Shown here piece by piece: positions 23,993 through 32,687 of a DNA stretch of 64,000 nucleotides. The stretch comes from Tissierellia bacterium (GTDB lineage: Bacteria; Bacillota; Clostridia; Tissierellales; Peptoniphilaceae): NCBI GenBank assembly GCA_030535395.1, contig JAUNLK010000002.1, positions 1 through 64,000 on the forward strand. The letters run 5' to 3'. The notes under the pieces were generated by a model that was given only the letters and a program-made list of their open reading frames with translations, searched no databases and was not told the DNA's origin. A program made the translations under genes and the position numbers. Position 1 is the first letter of the stretch; every line of letters begins with the position of its first letter.

Positions 23993-25948
23993 TCAATCAT
24001 TTTTCGGGGGGAGTTCAATGCGAAAATCGTCAAAATATACCAATCCACTCCCCTCTGCCGTAATGCGGATCTCGGAGATTTCCTCGGGGGCCTCCAGGGG
24101 AATTTCGACGGTTTGGAGGCTGTTTTTTGCGGTGGTCTCGCCGGTGATGAGCTGCCACTTCAAGGGCTGGGTCTCCATGGGGGGCTTTTGCTCCTCCACG
24201 GAATACTCCCTGCCTCCCACTTCCACGGTGAGGGCCACGGGGGCCCTTTCGTAGGCCACATCGAAGGCAATGGAGGCGGCCTCTCGAGGGGGGAATTTAA
24301 GCTGCAGATGGTTTCCGGAGTTCAGCCGCACCGCCAGTACCCGCTCCTCTCCGGAGTTTTTTCCCGAGGTGGCCAGGGCCTCCTCCCGCCAGGTGCTGGA
24401 GCTCGATGAAATTTCCACTTCCCCCTCTCGGGTGAGGTCCAGGTCGTCCTGGAAGCTGGCCAGCACTTCCCCCGTTCCCCCTCTCTGGTAGATCTCCTCC
24501 AGGGGGAGGTACGCTTCCAGCTGGTTCCAGTAGCTGCTGTCCCCCTCCAGGTGGCGGAGGAAGGCATAGGTCCCCACGGAGAGGAGCTCCTCCTGGGCCC
24601 TTCTCTCAACAATGGGGGCGGTGTGGAGGTGGAGGCCCTTGAGGCCCGCCTTGTCCCGGCGGCCCCAGAGCTCGTTGAACTGGCCGTGATTGGCATAGGG
24701 CAAAAACCACTGGTACTTCTCCCCCGTGGCATGGGCGTACTGGTCCAGGCCCTGGACTCGGGCCACGTCCATGTCGTGGCTGCCGTGGATGAGAAAGTAG
24801 GGGAGCTTTAGGGGGAGCTGGTGCCCCGCGGGGAGGTACTGGCCGTAGGTGGGGGCCACGGCCACCACCCCCCGGATGGTGAAGTCCAGCTCCAGGGCCC
24901 TGCCGTCGTCCAAGAGGCGCTCCCAGGCGGTGAGACTCGCCGCCGTGGCGGCTCCCTCTCCCCCTCGGGAGTGTCCCCCCACATAGTAGGCCTGGGGATT
25001 CAGCCGGCGGTAGAGTTCCGACTGAGGGTCCTCACTCTCCCGGGTGAGGGAGCTCATATTGTCCAACAGGAGGAGGGCCCGAACGTCGTTTTCGTTGCCG
25101 GCGCCGGAGCCCATATAGCCATTGAGGAGGGTCTCATCCACGCTGACAAAGGCCACCCCCCGCGCGGCCAAGTAGCGGCCCAGATAGTCGTAGCCCAGGT
25201 GGGACTCCGTGAGCATATTGTGATTGCCGTGGATGAAAAAGAGGGTGGGGGCCTCCTCCAGGCCCTCCGGAAGATAGATGATGCCCCCGTGGGGGATATT
25301 GCTGAGATCGTAGCCCTTGATCTTTTTCCGGAGCTTCCTTTGAAAGGGGGTGAAGCTGGCCCGCCGGGTATAGGAGGAGCTCCCCACGGACCACTGGCTC
25401 CCGGGGCCGTAGGAGAGGACCTCCACCTGGTACTTGGGGGGAATCTCCCTGAGGACCTGAGTGCTTTCCTCGGGCCCCTTTATTCCCGGCAGGAGAAAGA
25501 ATGAGAGGGCTGCCAGGGGCAGGAGGCTCCAGAGGACCTTGAGCCAGAGGGGGGTCCTCCGAAAGTAGATCCAGCCGCTGAGAAAGGTGATGAGAATCAG
25601 GATCAGGGGGAGGAGAAAGAAGACCCGGTCGTTTCCGGAGACGATATTGGAGGCGCCGACCAAGACCTCCCGGTGGAGCCAGTAGCTCACGGCCAAGAGG
25701 GTCAGCTCCAGGGTGGCCGGGGGCAGGAGAAAGTGCAAAAAGCGCCTCACAAAAAGCTCTGCCCCCCTCAAAAGGAGAAAGTAGGCGGCGGTGGCGAGGA
25801 TCACAAAGGCCCAAGTGGGAATGAGGCGCTGGCCGTCCAGCCCCGGCCACTGATCCAAGAGGAGGAGGGACAAAAAAAGGGTCTCCAGGCGCAGCCGCCA
25901 GGAGTACCCCCTGAGATAAGTTTCGGAAATTTTTTCCCGCCAGTTCAT
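23993..25948 (-). CDS. membrane-anchored alpha/beta hydrolase
   Basis: This is a 651-residue protein. Residues about 1-165 contain four or five hydrophobic segments. Then comes an extracytoplasmic or membrane-associated alpha/beta hydrolase with oxyanion motif FFIHGNHNM, nucleophile elbow GGHSRGGEGAA, acid GSHDMDVARV and His in YANHGQFNE. The last 180 residues are beta-rich with a C-terminal VYFDDFRIELP end, like a carbohydrate- or surface-binding module. Its ATG overlaps the ricT stop, so it belongs to the tmk-holB-ricT operon. Substrate unknown; a lipase/esterase is the best general guess. Confidence 0.75.
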   Translation of the reverse strand: MNWREKISETYLRGYSWRLRLETLFLSLLLLDQWPGLDGQRLIPTWAFVILATAAYFLLLRGAELFVRRFLHFLLPPATLELTLLAVSYWLHREVLVGASNIVSGNDRVFFLLPLILILITFLSGWIYFRRTPLWLKVLWSLLPLAALSFFLLPGIKGPEESTQVLREIPPKYQVEVLSYGPGSQWSVGSSSYTRRASFTPFQRKLRKKIKGYDLSNIPHGGIIYLPEGLEEAPTLFFIHGNHNMLTESHLGYDYLGRYLAARGVAFVSVDETLLNGYMGSGAGNENDVRALLLLDNMSSLTRESEDPQSELYRRLNPQAYYVGGHSRGGEGAATAASLTAWERLLDDGRALELDFTIRGVVAVAPTYGQYLPAGHQLPLKLPYFLIHGSHDMDVARVQGLDQYAHATGEKYQWFLPYANHGQFNELWGRRDKAGLKGLHLHTAPIVERRAQEELLSVGTYAFLRHLEGDSSYWNQLEAYLPLEEIYQRGGTGEVLASFQDDLDLTREGEVEISSSSSTWREEALATSGKNSGEERVLAVRLNSGNHLQLKFPPREAASIAFDVAYERAPVALTVEVGGREYSVEEQKPPMETQPLKWQLITGETTAKNSLQTVEIPLEAPEEISEIRITAEGSGLVYFDDFRIELPPKND

Positions 25949-26799
25949 CGGCCCTCTCCCCTGTCAGCATGGGGGCAGGAAATGGCGTATTTTTTTTGGA
26001 AACTCAAATCCTCTACGGGGAAGGTGTGAATCTCCTTGGCATCGTCCACAGTGACCCGAACCCGGCACTGCTCCTTGAGGATGAGATTTTCCACCACTTC
26101 CCCCCGACCCAAGGGGGTGCCCACCCAGACCCCCACTCGGGGCATTTTTTTGTTTTTTTCCTCGTAGCCCTCCTGCTCGTATTTGAGGCAGCACATGAGG
26201 CGGCCGCAGATTCCCGAGATATTCACGGGATTAATGGAGAGATTTTGATCCTTGGCCATTTTGATGGTCACCGGGGCAAACTCGCTGAGGAAGGAGGTGC
26301 AGCAGCAGACCCTGCCGCAGCAGCCAATGCCCCCCAAGAGCTTGGCCTCGTCCCGGACCCCGATTTGCCTCAGCTCGATTCTGGTTCTGAATTCCGCCGC
26401 CAAATCCCGGACCAGCTCCCGGAAGTCCACCCGGTGATTGGCCGAGAAGTAAAAGAGGAGTTTGGAGCGATCGAAGGTGTACTCGCTGGAGATGAGCTCC
26501 ATTTCCAATTTGTGGTGGCGGATTTTTTCCTCGCAGATGGCCAGGGCGAGGCGAGCGTCGTTTTTGTTTTTCAGATGCTGCCTCTGGTCCTCTTCATTGA
26601 CAATCCGCAAAATGGGCATGAGGGAGCCCTTGATCTCCTCCTCTGCCACCTCTTTTTTCTCCGAGATGACTCGGCCCAGCTCCTGGCCCCGGGCGGTCTC
26701 CACAATGACCTCAGTGCCCAGGGGGAGTTCTAGATCTTGGGGATGGAAGTAGTAGATCTTCCCCTGTTTTTTAAATTGGACTCCGATGACTTCAACCAT
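25945..26799 (-). CDS. ricT: PSP1-domain protein RicT (YaaT)
   Basis: This is a 284-residue homologue of B. subtilis YaaT/RicT, part of the Y-complex that guides RNase Y-dependent mRNA maturation. Start at the Met of MVEVIGVQFKKQGKIYYF, preceded by GGGAG and overlapping the holB stop by 8 bases. PSP1 features are LGGIGCCGRVCCCTSFLSEF, IKMAKDQNLS and ISGICGRLMCCLKYEQEGYEE, with a rich cysteine set that could bind Fe-S or zinc. It lies in the conserved tmk-darA-holB-ricT order. Confidence 0.93.
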   Translation of the reverse strand: MVEVIGVQFKKQGKIYYFHPQDLELPLGTEVIVETARGQELGRVISEKKEVAEEEIKGSLMPILRIVNEEDQRQHLKNKNDARLALAICEEKIRHHKLEMELISSEYTFDRSKLLFYFSANHRVDFRELVRDLAAEFRTRIELRQIGVRDEAKLLGGIGCCGRVCCCTSFLSEFAPVTIKMAKDQNLSINPVNISGICGRLMCCLKYEQEGYEEKNKKMPRVGVWVGTPLGRGEVVENLILKEQCRVRVTVDDAKEIHTFPVEDLSFQKKYAISCPHADRGEGR

Positions 26800-27748
26800 A
26801 CTGTGCTCCCAGCTGTAAGAATAAATTTTCAAAGATTAATTGTTCATTACCATTATAGCGAAAAGCGGCCTTGTGCTCCAGTATCAGGGAGAGGAGGCCC
26901 AGGGCCCGGGGGCCCAGCAGGCGGCCCTCATTCTCCAGTTGCCCCCGAAAGTCTTCATTGATGAGGGGAAGGCCCCTTTCCAGGGCGGCCGTGGCCACAT
27001 CCCGGGCCCAGGATTCCAAAAAGTAGAAGAGGAGATCTCCATCGTCGGGGTGGTCCAGGAAGAACTTTGCCAGGCGGCCGTAGCCGTAGCCTCCCCGGGA
27101 GAGTTCTCCCAGGAGGCGAAAGAGCTCCCCCCTCAGGCCAATGCCGTTTTCGTGGTCCAGAAAGGAGAGGAGGCGATGGCCGTCGCCGCTTGTCATGGTG
27201 ATGAGCTCCCGGGATTTCTCCGGGGAGAAGCCCCGCCGGGAGAGTTCCGCCAAGAGCTCCCCCTGGCTCATTTCCGGGAAGGGGATCACCGATGCCCGGG
27301 AGAGAATGGTGGGGAGGATGCCCTCCTCGCTGTCGCTGGTGAGGAGAAAGACCACCCCGGGCCGGGGCTCCTCCAGGGTCTTTAAAAAGGCGTTTTGCCC
27401 CTCCACAGTGGTGAGGGAAAATTCCTCCAGGAGAAAGACCCGGTGGCTTCCCACCGTGGGCCGCCGCTCTCCCTCTTGGATCATGGCCTCCACGGCGTCC
27501 TTCTTGATGCTCCGCTTGGAGGTGGTTTTGGTGGGAGAGAGGACTCTGAAGTCCGGGTGGACCTCCAGTTTGTCCCAGGCCACCCCCAGGATCTCCCCGG
27601 CAAAGGCCCGGATGATTCGCTCCCTCCGGTGGTGCCGCCCCAAAAAGAGATAGTTGTGAAAGAGCCGGCCCTGAAGGTCCTGCTTCAGCTGGTGAATGAG
27701 GCCCTCACTGCCGGAGATTCCAGAAAAATTGTCCACTTTGGCCGTCAA
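26792..27748 (-). CDS. holB: DNA polymerase III subunit delta'
   Basis: This is the clamp-loader subunit, about 318 residues from a TTG at 27748 that overlaps the upstream darA stop as TTGA; a GTG four codons later is an alternative and the frame is open further upstream. Features are HNYLFLGRHHRRERIIRAFA in place of a canonical P-loop (delta' is usually non-catalytic), SHRVFLLEEFSLTTVEGQNAFLKTLEEPRPGVVFLL and the sensor SDSEEGILPTILSRASVIPF. Gene order with tmk, darA and ricT matches other Gram-positives. Confidence 0.88.
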   Translation of the reverse strand: MTAKVDNFSGISGSEGLIHQLKQDLQGRLFHNYLFLGRHHRRERIIRAFAGEILGVAWDKLEVHPDFRVLSPTKTTSKRSIKKDAVEAMIQEGERRPTVGSHRVFLLEEFSLTTVEGQNAFLKTLEEPRPGVVFLLTSDSEEGILPTILSRASVIPFPEMSQGELLAELSRRGFSPEKSRELITMTSGDGHRLLSFLDHENGIGLRGELFRLLGELSRGGYGYGRLAKFFLDHPDDGDLLFYFLESWARDVATAALERGLPLINEDFRGQLENEGRLLGPRALGLLSLILEHKAAFRYNGNEQLIFENLFLQLGAQYG

Positions 27749-28011
27749 AAGCGCATCCCCCGCTCCAAGGGCACCACAAAGACGTGATTGTGGGCCTCGT
27801 CCTCGCCGCTGTCCAGGCACTGGGCCAGGGCCTCCTTGAGGATGCCCATGCGCTCCGGCTTAATGCCAATGACCAGGGTGGTGGAGCCGGAGTTCCAAAA
27901 GCCACCGGAGGAGGAGAGGCGGGTGACAACGATATCTCGGTCCAGGAGGGCGTCCACCAGTTTGTGGAGGTATTTGTCCTGGACAATGGCAAGTACCATA
28001 TTCATTTCCAT
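27745..28011 (-). CDS. second cyclic-di-AMP receptor-like protein, short DarA paralogue
   Basis: This is an 88-residue PII-like protein of the DarA/PstA family: MVLAIVQDKYLHKLVDALLDRD then TRLSSSGGFWNSGSTTLVIGI. The GGFW-x-SG-STT segment, the c-di-AMP loop region in DarA, is retained. The protein lacks the roughly 20-residue insertion found in the neighbour and in canonical 109-residue DarA, so the large loop is shortened. It follows the full-length copy by 2 bases and is coupled to holB. Ligand binding may differ. Confidence 0.85.
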   Translation of the reverse strand: MEMNMVLAIVQDKYLHKLVDALLDRDIVVTRLSSSGGFWNSGSTTLVIGIKPERMGILKEALAQCLDSGEDEAHNHVFVVPLERGMRF

Positions 28012-28013
28012 AG

Positions 28014-28340
28014 TTAGTACCGCAGGTATTCCTGTACGTCCAAAATGAAGATGGTGGCGCCTCCCACTTGAACATTGAAGGGATAGGGCATGTAGCTGTC
28101 CCCGGGGATGTTCATGGACATGACCGAGGCCGGCACTTCCCGCTGACTGGACTCCCGCTCCAATATGCCCATTAACTCGTCCAGGCGCTCATCCTCCACC
28201 CCCATGAGAAGGGTGGTATTTCCAGATTTGAGAAAGCCCCCCGAGGAGGAGAGTTTGGTGACCCTGAACTTGGCCACGGTGAGGGCGTCCACTACGTGAT
28301 TGGTGTCCTGATCTTGAATAATGGCAAATACCAGTTTCAT
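28014..28340 (-). CDS. darA: cyclic-di-AMP receptor DarA/PstA
   Basis: This is a 108-residue PII-like signalling protein, canonical length. MKLVFAIIQDQDTNHVVDAL and VTKLSSSGGFLKSGNTTLLMGV match the family; the loop VPASVMSMNIPGDSYMPYPFNVQVGGATIFILDV is complete. DarA binds c-di-AMP, the second messenger for cell-wall and potassium control. It sits between tmk and holB as in B. subtilis (yaaQ) and has a tandem shorter paralogue directly downstream. Confidence 0.95.
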   Translation of the reverse strand: MKLVFAIIQDQDTNHVVDALTVAKFRVTKLSSSGGFLKSGNTTLLMGVEDERLDELMGILERESSQREVPASVMSMNIPGDSYMPYPFNVQVGGATIFILDVQEYLRY

Positions 28341-28342
28341 GG

Positions 28343-28984
28343 TTACAACTCCTTTTCAAGTGCTGCCACACACTGTTTGAGTACCGCTTCCGGACTCTGG
28401 GTGGCATCTATGATTTTCATGGCGTGGGGAAAGACCTCCAGGACCTTTCCATAGCCCCGGTGGACCCGCTCCAAAAAGTCCCCGTCCAGCTCCAGGCGGT
28501 CGGGCTCCTCTCCCAGAAAGCGCTTTTTGAGCCGCTCTTCCCGCTTGAGATTGTCGGTGTCCAGGTAGAGGGTGAGATGGGGGACGAGGGCGCCGGTGGC
28601 CCACTGATTGAGCCGGAAGATCTCCTCTATGCCCAAGTTTCGCCCCACGCCCTGATAGACGATGGAGGAGAAGATATAGCGCTCACAGAGGACCACCTTC
28701 CCCTCCTCCAGTGCCGGCAGGATGACCTGAGCCACATGCTGGGCCCGGGAGGCCGCATAGAGGAGGGCCTCCGTCCGGGGGGCCATGGCGGAGTTTTGGG
28801 GATTCAGGAGGAGTTCTCGAATCTCCTCCCCTATGGGGCTGCCGCCGGGCTCCCGGGTCTTGAGGACGCGGTGGCCCCGGGCGGTGAGCTCCCGGTAGAG
28901 GCCCGTTGCCACCGTGGACTTGCCGGAGCCGTCGCTCCCCTCCAGTACGAAAAATTTCCCCTTGAGAGGTCTATGATTTTCCAT
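28343..28984 (-). CDS. tmk: thymidylate kinase
   Basis: This enzyme phosphorylates dTMP to dTDP. From the Met of MENHRPLKGKFFVLEGSDG, it is about 213 residues. P-loop LEGSDGSGKSTVATGL, the DR-type motif region KTREPGGSPIGEEIRELLL, LCERYIFSSIVYQGVGR and the lid KREERLKKRFLG are present. It overlaps the end of the decarboxylase gene; GGAG lies 9 bases ahead of the ATG. Confidence 0.95.
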   Translation of the reverse strand: MENHRPLKGKFFVLEGSDGSGKSTVATGLYRELTARGHRVLKTREPGGSPIGEEIRELLLNPQNSAMAPRTEALLYAASRAQHVAQVILPALEEGKVVLCERYIFSSIVYQGVGRNLGIEEIFRLNQWATGALVPHLTLYLDTDNLKREERLKKRFLGEEPDRLELDGDFLERVHRGYGKVLEVFPHAMKIIDATQSPEAVLKQCVAALEKEL

Positions 28985-30296
28985 GGATAATCTCCATTCT
29001 ACCATCTTTGAGACCCAAGAGGCCCTCCATCTCCAAAAGCTCCCGGGTGATCTCCTCGCCCGGAAGGAGGAGGGGGATTCCCGGGGGATAGGCGTAGAGG
29101 GCCCTGCGGCTCACCTTCCCCAGGGCCTCCCGGGGAGGCAGCCAGAGGCCCCCCTCCTCCTGGGCCTCATAGGGCTCCATGATCTTCCGGCGGGGGTGGG
29201 GGCGGTAGATGGTCTTTTCTCCGCTGCCCCTGCCCGGGGGAAGTTCCCGGAGGGTTTTGGCAAGCCTCATCACATCCTCCTCCGTGGTGGAGAGACTCGC
29301 CACGGCCAGGGCATAGGGCCCCAGGGACATCTCCACATTGATCCCCCTCTCGTAGAGGCTCTGGGAGAGCTCCTCCCCGGTGTAGCCCCGCCGCTGAAAC
29401 ATGATCTTGGTAAAATCGTGGGGGCTGGGCCGGTAGAAGAGAAGCTCGTCCCCCGCCAGCTGGGGCAGGGCCTCCAGATTTCGGCGGAGCCCCTCCCAGT
29501 CTCCTTCCGACGCCTCCAGAAGGGCCTCCTCTATGGAGACCAGCATGAGATAGCTGGGGGAGGTGGTGGTGAAGGCGTGGACCCACTCCGCCACCCGCTC
29601 CACATCCACATCCCCCGCCACGTGGAGGAGGGCGGAGCCGGTGAGTCCCGAGAGGGACTTGTGGACGGACTGGACCACCAGATCGGCGTGGCGGACGGCG
29701 GAGTGCTCCGCCAGGTCAGTGAAGGCGAGATGGGCCCCGTGGGCCTCATCCACCAACACCCTGGTTCCGTACTGGTGGGCCAGGGCGCAGATCTCGGGGA
29801 GATTTTGAATATTGCCGAAGTAGTCGGGGCTGGTGACCACCAGGGCGGCGTAGGAGCGAGCGGAGAGGGCCTCTTCGAGCTTTTCGAGGTCCACCTGAGT
29901 GTAGATCCCCCACTCCTCATCGAAGTCCAGCTCCAGACTGTCCACCTTCAGGCGCCGGAGAATGGCCCCCTGAACAATGGCCTTGTGGGCATTTCGAAGG
30001 ACCAAAATCCTCTCCCCCACCTCCGTGAGGCTGAAGAGTCCGGCGTAGAGGGCCATGGTGGAGCCCCCCACCCCGTAGAAGCTTGCCCGGACGCCGTAGA
30101 GGCGGGCGGCGTCCTCCTGGATGGTCTTTAAAATCTCCTCCGGCTCCAGGAGATTGTCGGTGCCGTAGGTCTCGGTGTAGTCCAGGCTGCCATCTGTGAG
30201 CCAGGAAAGCCTTCCCTTGTGGCCCGGATAGTGGAGGCGGAGGTAGTTTTCCTCCGCCAAATTCTTCAAGCGTCGATACAATTTTCCCTTTCCCAT
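28971..30296 (-). CDS. Orn/Lys/Arg decarboxylase family PLP enzyme (YaaO-like)
   Basis: This is a 441-residue fold-type I PLP enzyme. YGTDNLLEPEEILKTIQEDAARLYG, the DEAHGAHLAF segment (PLP-binding Asp183 region) and SVHKSLSGLTGSALLH (Schiff-base Lys213) are diagnostic. It lacks the N-terminal wing domain of the large inducible decarboxylases, as expected for the YaaO/SpeA-like short form, so it could make cadaverine, putrescine or agmatine. First gene of the tmk-darA-holB-ricT operon, as yaaO is in B. subtilis. Confidence 0.92.
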   Translation of the reverse strand: MGKGKLYRRLKNLAEENYLRLHYPGHKGRLSWLTDGSLDYTETYGTDNLLEPEEILKTIQEDAARLYGVRASFYGVGGSTMALYAGLFSLTEVGERILVLRNAHKAIVQGAILRRLKVDSLELDFDEEWGIYTQVDLEKLEEALSARSYAALVVTSPDYFGNIQNLPEICALAHQYGTRVLVDEAHGAHLAFTDLAEHSAVRHADLVVQSVHKSLSGLTGSALLHVAGDVDVERVAEWVHAFTTTSPSYLMLVSIEEALLEASEGDWEGLRRNLEALPQLAGDELLFYRPSPHDFTKIMFQRRGYTGEELSQSLYERGINVEMSLGPYALAVASLSTTEEDVMRLAKTLRELPPGRGSGEKTIYRPHPRRKIMEPYEAQEEGGLWLPPREALGKVSRRALYAYPPGIPLLLPGEEITRELLEMEGLLGLKDGRMEIIHGKS

Positions 30297-30325
30297 GGTC
30301 TCACCTCAACAAAATTATAGCACAG

Positions 30326-30354
30326 AAAACCCGGGGCCTATGCGGCAACCCGGG
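30326..30354 (-). terminator. terminator of the amino-acid ABC operon
   Basis: On the minus strand CCCGGG and CCCGGG flank TTGCCGCATAGGC, followed by TTTT. The first arm overlaps the last codons and stop of the ATPase gene. Confidence 0.55.
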
Positions 30355-30979
30355 CAGTTCCATTTTCCAAAACCACAATGGTGTCGGAAACTTCTTTTGC
30401 AAATTCTGTATCGTGAGTGACAATGATCATGCCCATTCCCTGTTGTTTCAGCTGCTGGAGGAGGCCCACCAGTCTTTGGATGGTGCCCCGGTCCAGGGCC
30501 GAGGTGGGCTCATCGAAGCAGATGAGCTCCGGGTCCAGCATCATGGCCCGGGCAATGGCCACCCGCTGCTTCTGTCCCCCGGAGAGGCTGTCGGGATAGC
30601 GGTCCCCCTCCCTCACCAGATCCAGCTCCGAGAGGAGGAAGTCCACCTTGCGGTCCATGGTCTCGGGGTCCATGCCGTGGTACTTGGGGGCGAGGCACAG
30701 ATTCTGCCGCACCGTCATGTGGGGGAAGAGGTGGTAGTCCTGGAAGACGAAGCCCAGCCTCCGGGTGCGCTCCCTCTCCTCCACTTCCACGCCGTCCACC
30801 AGGATCCTCCCCCCATCGGCCCGCTCCAGCCCCGCCAGGCAGCGGAGGAGGGTGGTCTTTCCCTGACCACTGGGCCCCTGTATGGTGGTGATTCCCTCCT
30901 GGGGAAAGTCCAGGGAGATCTCCTTCCAGAGATTTTTCTCCCCAAAGGATTTACTCAAGGCATCAATACTCAGTTTCAT
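30338..30979 (-). CDS. polar amino-acid ABC transporter, ATP-binding protein
   Basis: This is the 213-residue cytoplasmic ATPase of an importer. Walker A is IQGPSGQGKTTLLRCLAG, the signature LSGGQKQRVAIARAM, Walker B LICFDEPTSALD and the switch HDTEF. Start taken at MKLSIDALSKSFGEKN, 17 bases inside the permease gene. It belongs with the permease and binding lipoprotein upstream in transcription. Polar amino-acid family by similarity to GlnQ-type ATPases. Confidence 0.93.
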   Translation of the reverse strand: MKLSIDALSKSFGEKNLWKEISLDFPQEGITTIQGPSGQGKTTLLRCLAGLERADGGRILVDGVEVEERERTRRLGFVFQDYHLFPHMTVRQNLCLAPKYHGMDPETMDRKVDFLLSELDLVREGDRYPDSLSGGQKQRVAIARAMMLDPELICFDEPTSALDRGTIQRLVGLLQQLKQQGMGMIIVTHDTEFAKEVSDTIVVLENGTARVAA

Positions 30980-31619
30980 GTTGCAGCTTCCCTTCAATCC
31001 TTTCCAAAATGACGGTGAGTATGCCAATGGCCACCAGGTAGATCACCCCAATGTACACATAGGGCAGTATGGAGGAGGTGGCATTGGAGACGGACTTGGC
31101 GGCCTTTAGAATGTCCATGACCCCCAGGACATAGACCAGGGAGGTGTCCTTCACCAGGGTGATGATCTCATTGGCAATGGCGGGCCAGGTTCTCTTTAAG
31201 ACCTGGGGCAGGATGATTTTCAAAAAGGTGTAGCTCTTGGAGAGCCCCAGCATCTTCCCGGCCTCCCACTGGCCGGGGTCCATGGACTGGATGCCCCCCC
31301 GGAGGATCTCCGAGTAGTAGGCCGTGTAGTTGAGGACGAAGGCCACCAGAATGGAAGTGTAGCGGCCCAGGGTGAGTCCCACCACGGGAATGAGGGGCAG
31401 TCCAAAGAAGACAAACATCAGTTGCAGGAGGAGGGGGGTCCCCCTCATGACATAGATGTAGGCGGCGGTGATTTTTCGCACGGCCCCTATCTTGGAGATG
31501 CGGCAGAGGGCCACGGGGAGGGCCAGTGGTAGGGAAAAGAGCAGGGTGAAGGCGAATACCCCCAGGGTGGTCTTTCCCCCTTCCAAGACCAGGGGCACCA
31601 TTCTTGAAATAATATCCAC
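30963..31619 (-). CDS. polar amino-acid ABC transporter, permease
   Basis: This is a 218-residue inner-membrane subunit with about five hydrophobic segments. VLEGGKTTLGVFAFTLLFSLPLALPVAL and YVMRGTPLLLQLMFVFFGLP are hallmark HisM/GlnP segments, and the EAA-type loop reads GQWEAGKMLGLSKSYTFLKIILPQ. GTG start at 31619 with AGGAGGG seven bases upstream. Works as a homodimer with the neighbouring ATPase. Confidence 0.93.
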   Translation of the reverse strand: MDIISRMVPLVLEGGKTTLGVFAFTLLFSLPLALPVALCRISKIGAVRKITAAYIYVMRGTPLLLQLMFVFFGLPLIPVVGLTLGRYTSILVAFVLNYTAYYSEILRGGIQSMDPGQWEAGKMLGLSKSYTFLKIILPQVLKRTWPAIANEIITLVKDTSLVYVLGVMDILKAAKSVSNATSSILPYVYIGVIYLVAIGILTVILERIEGKLQHETEY

Positions 31620-31640
31620 ATGCCCTCCTTTCTAAGTCCT

Positions 31641-32465
31641 TTAGTCGGCGAAGTACTTGGTGTAGATCTCGTCGTAGGTGCCGTCCTCCACCTGGGCCTT
31701 CATGGCCTCATTGAGGGCGGCCAAGAGGGCGGTGTCGTCCTTTCTCAGACCCACGGCAAATTCTTCCTCGCCGAAATTGTCCTCCAGAATCTTGTACTTC
31801 TCCTGACCCTGTTCCTTCATATAGTAGCGGGCCAGAACTTCATCCACCACAATGACATCGCTTCTGCCGCTCTCCACATCCTGGAAGGCCTCCACATTGG
31901 TGCCGTACTCCACGGGGGCGGTGGCCAGGCTCTCTACAAAGGCCTCATCCTTGAGGACGGCCTCCAGGGCCGAGGACTCCGCCTGGACGGTGACGGTCTT
32001 GCCGGCAAGATCGGCCTTACTTTCCACGGGGCTCTCTGCCAGGGCCACGATGATTTGACGGTTCTTCATATAGGGCTCGGAGAAGGCCACTTTTTCCTTC
32101 CGCTCGGGAGTGACGGAGTAGCCGTTCCAAATGAAGTCGATATTGCCGCCCTCAAGCTCGGTCTCCTTCATGGACCAGTCAATGGGCTGAAACTCCACAG
32201 TGATGCCCATGCGCTCAGCGGCGTCGGTGGCCAGATCCACGTCGAAGCCAATGAGCTCGCCCTTCTCGTCCCGATAGCCCATGGGAGCGAAGGTGTCGTC
32301 CAGGCCCACGACATAGGTCTTTTCCGTGTCCAGGGCGGCCTCTTGGGCTCCATTTTCCCCTTCAGGGGCATTGGCGCCATTGTTGGGCGCTCCATTGGGG
32401 CCACCACCACAGGCGGTAAGGAGGAGCAGGAGGAATAGGGTCAGGGGGAATAATTTCTTTTTCAT
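31641..32465 (-). CDS. polar amino-acid ABC transporter, substrate-binding lipoprotein
   Basis: This is a 274-residue lipoprotein, first gene of the importer operon. The signal peptide ends in the lipobox LTAC (Cys19), followed by a low-complexity Gly/Asn/Ala linker (about 20-45). The family-3 binding-protein fold starts KTYVVGLDDTFAPMGYRDEKGELIGFDVDLA, with FIWNGYSVTPERKEKVAFSEPY and the C-terminal ALNEAMKAQVEDGTYDEIYTKYF. Ligand is probably a polar amino acid or cystine. Confidence 0.93.
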   Translation of the reverse strand: MKKKLFPLTLFLLLLLTACGGGPNGAPNNGANAPEGENGAQEAALDTEKTYVVGLDDTFAPMGYRDEKGELIGFDVDLATDAAERMGITVEFQPIDWSMKETELEGGNIDFIWNGYSVTPERKEKVAFSEPYMKNRQIIVALAESPVESKADLAGKTVTVQAESSALEAVLKDEAFVESLATAPVEYGTNVEAFQDVESGRSDVIVVDEVLARYYMKEQGQEKYKILEDNFGEEEFAVGLRKDDTALLAALNEAMKAQVEDGTYDEIYTKYFAD

Positions 32466-32687
32466 GTCACACTCTCTTTCAGTTCACTTTATTGCTTTAC
32501 TGTACTAAAATCATCTGTGACTATTGTACTCAGCCCTTTTGAAAATTGCAAGTCCCTTTTTGCAAATGTTGAAAAATTTTTTTGGCCCCCTTTTACTTTT
32601 GGCCAGCTTTCTCTTTTTCCCTCTTTTTTACAAACTTTTAGATTCCTTTGCGGTACAATTTTAGGGAAAACATCGAAAGGAGCACCC

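Noticed and set aside
23993..30300. Many long opposite-strand ORFs across the holB/tmk/decarboxylase cluster
   Set aside because: Same GC-driven artefact; every one mirrors a gene with clear family motifs on the minus strand.
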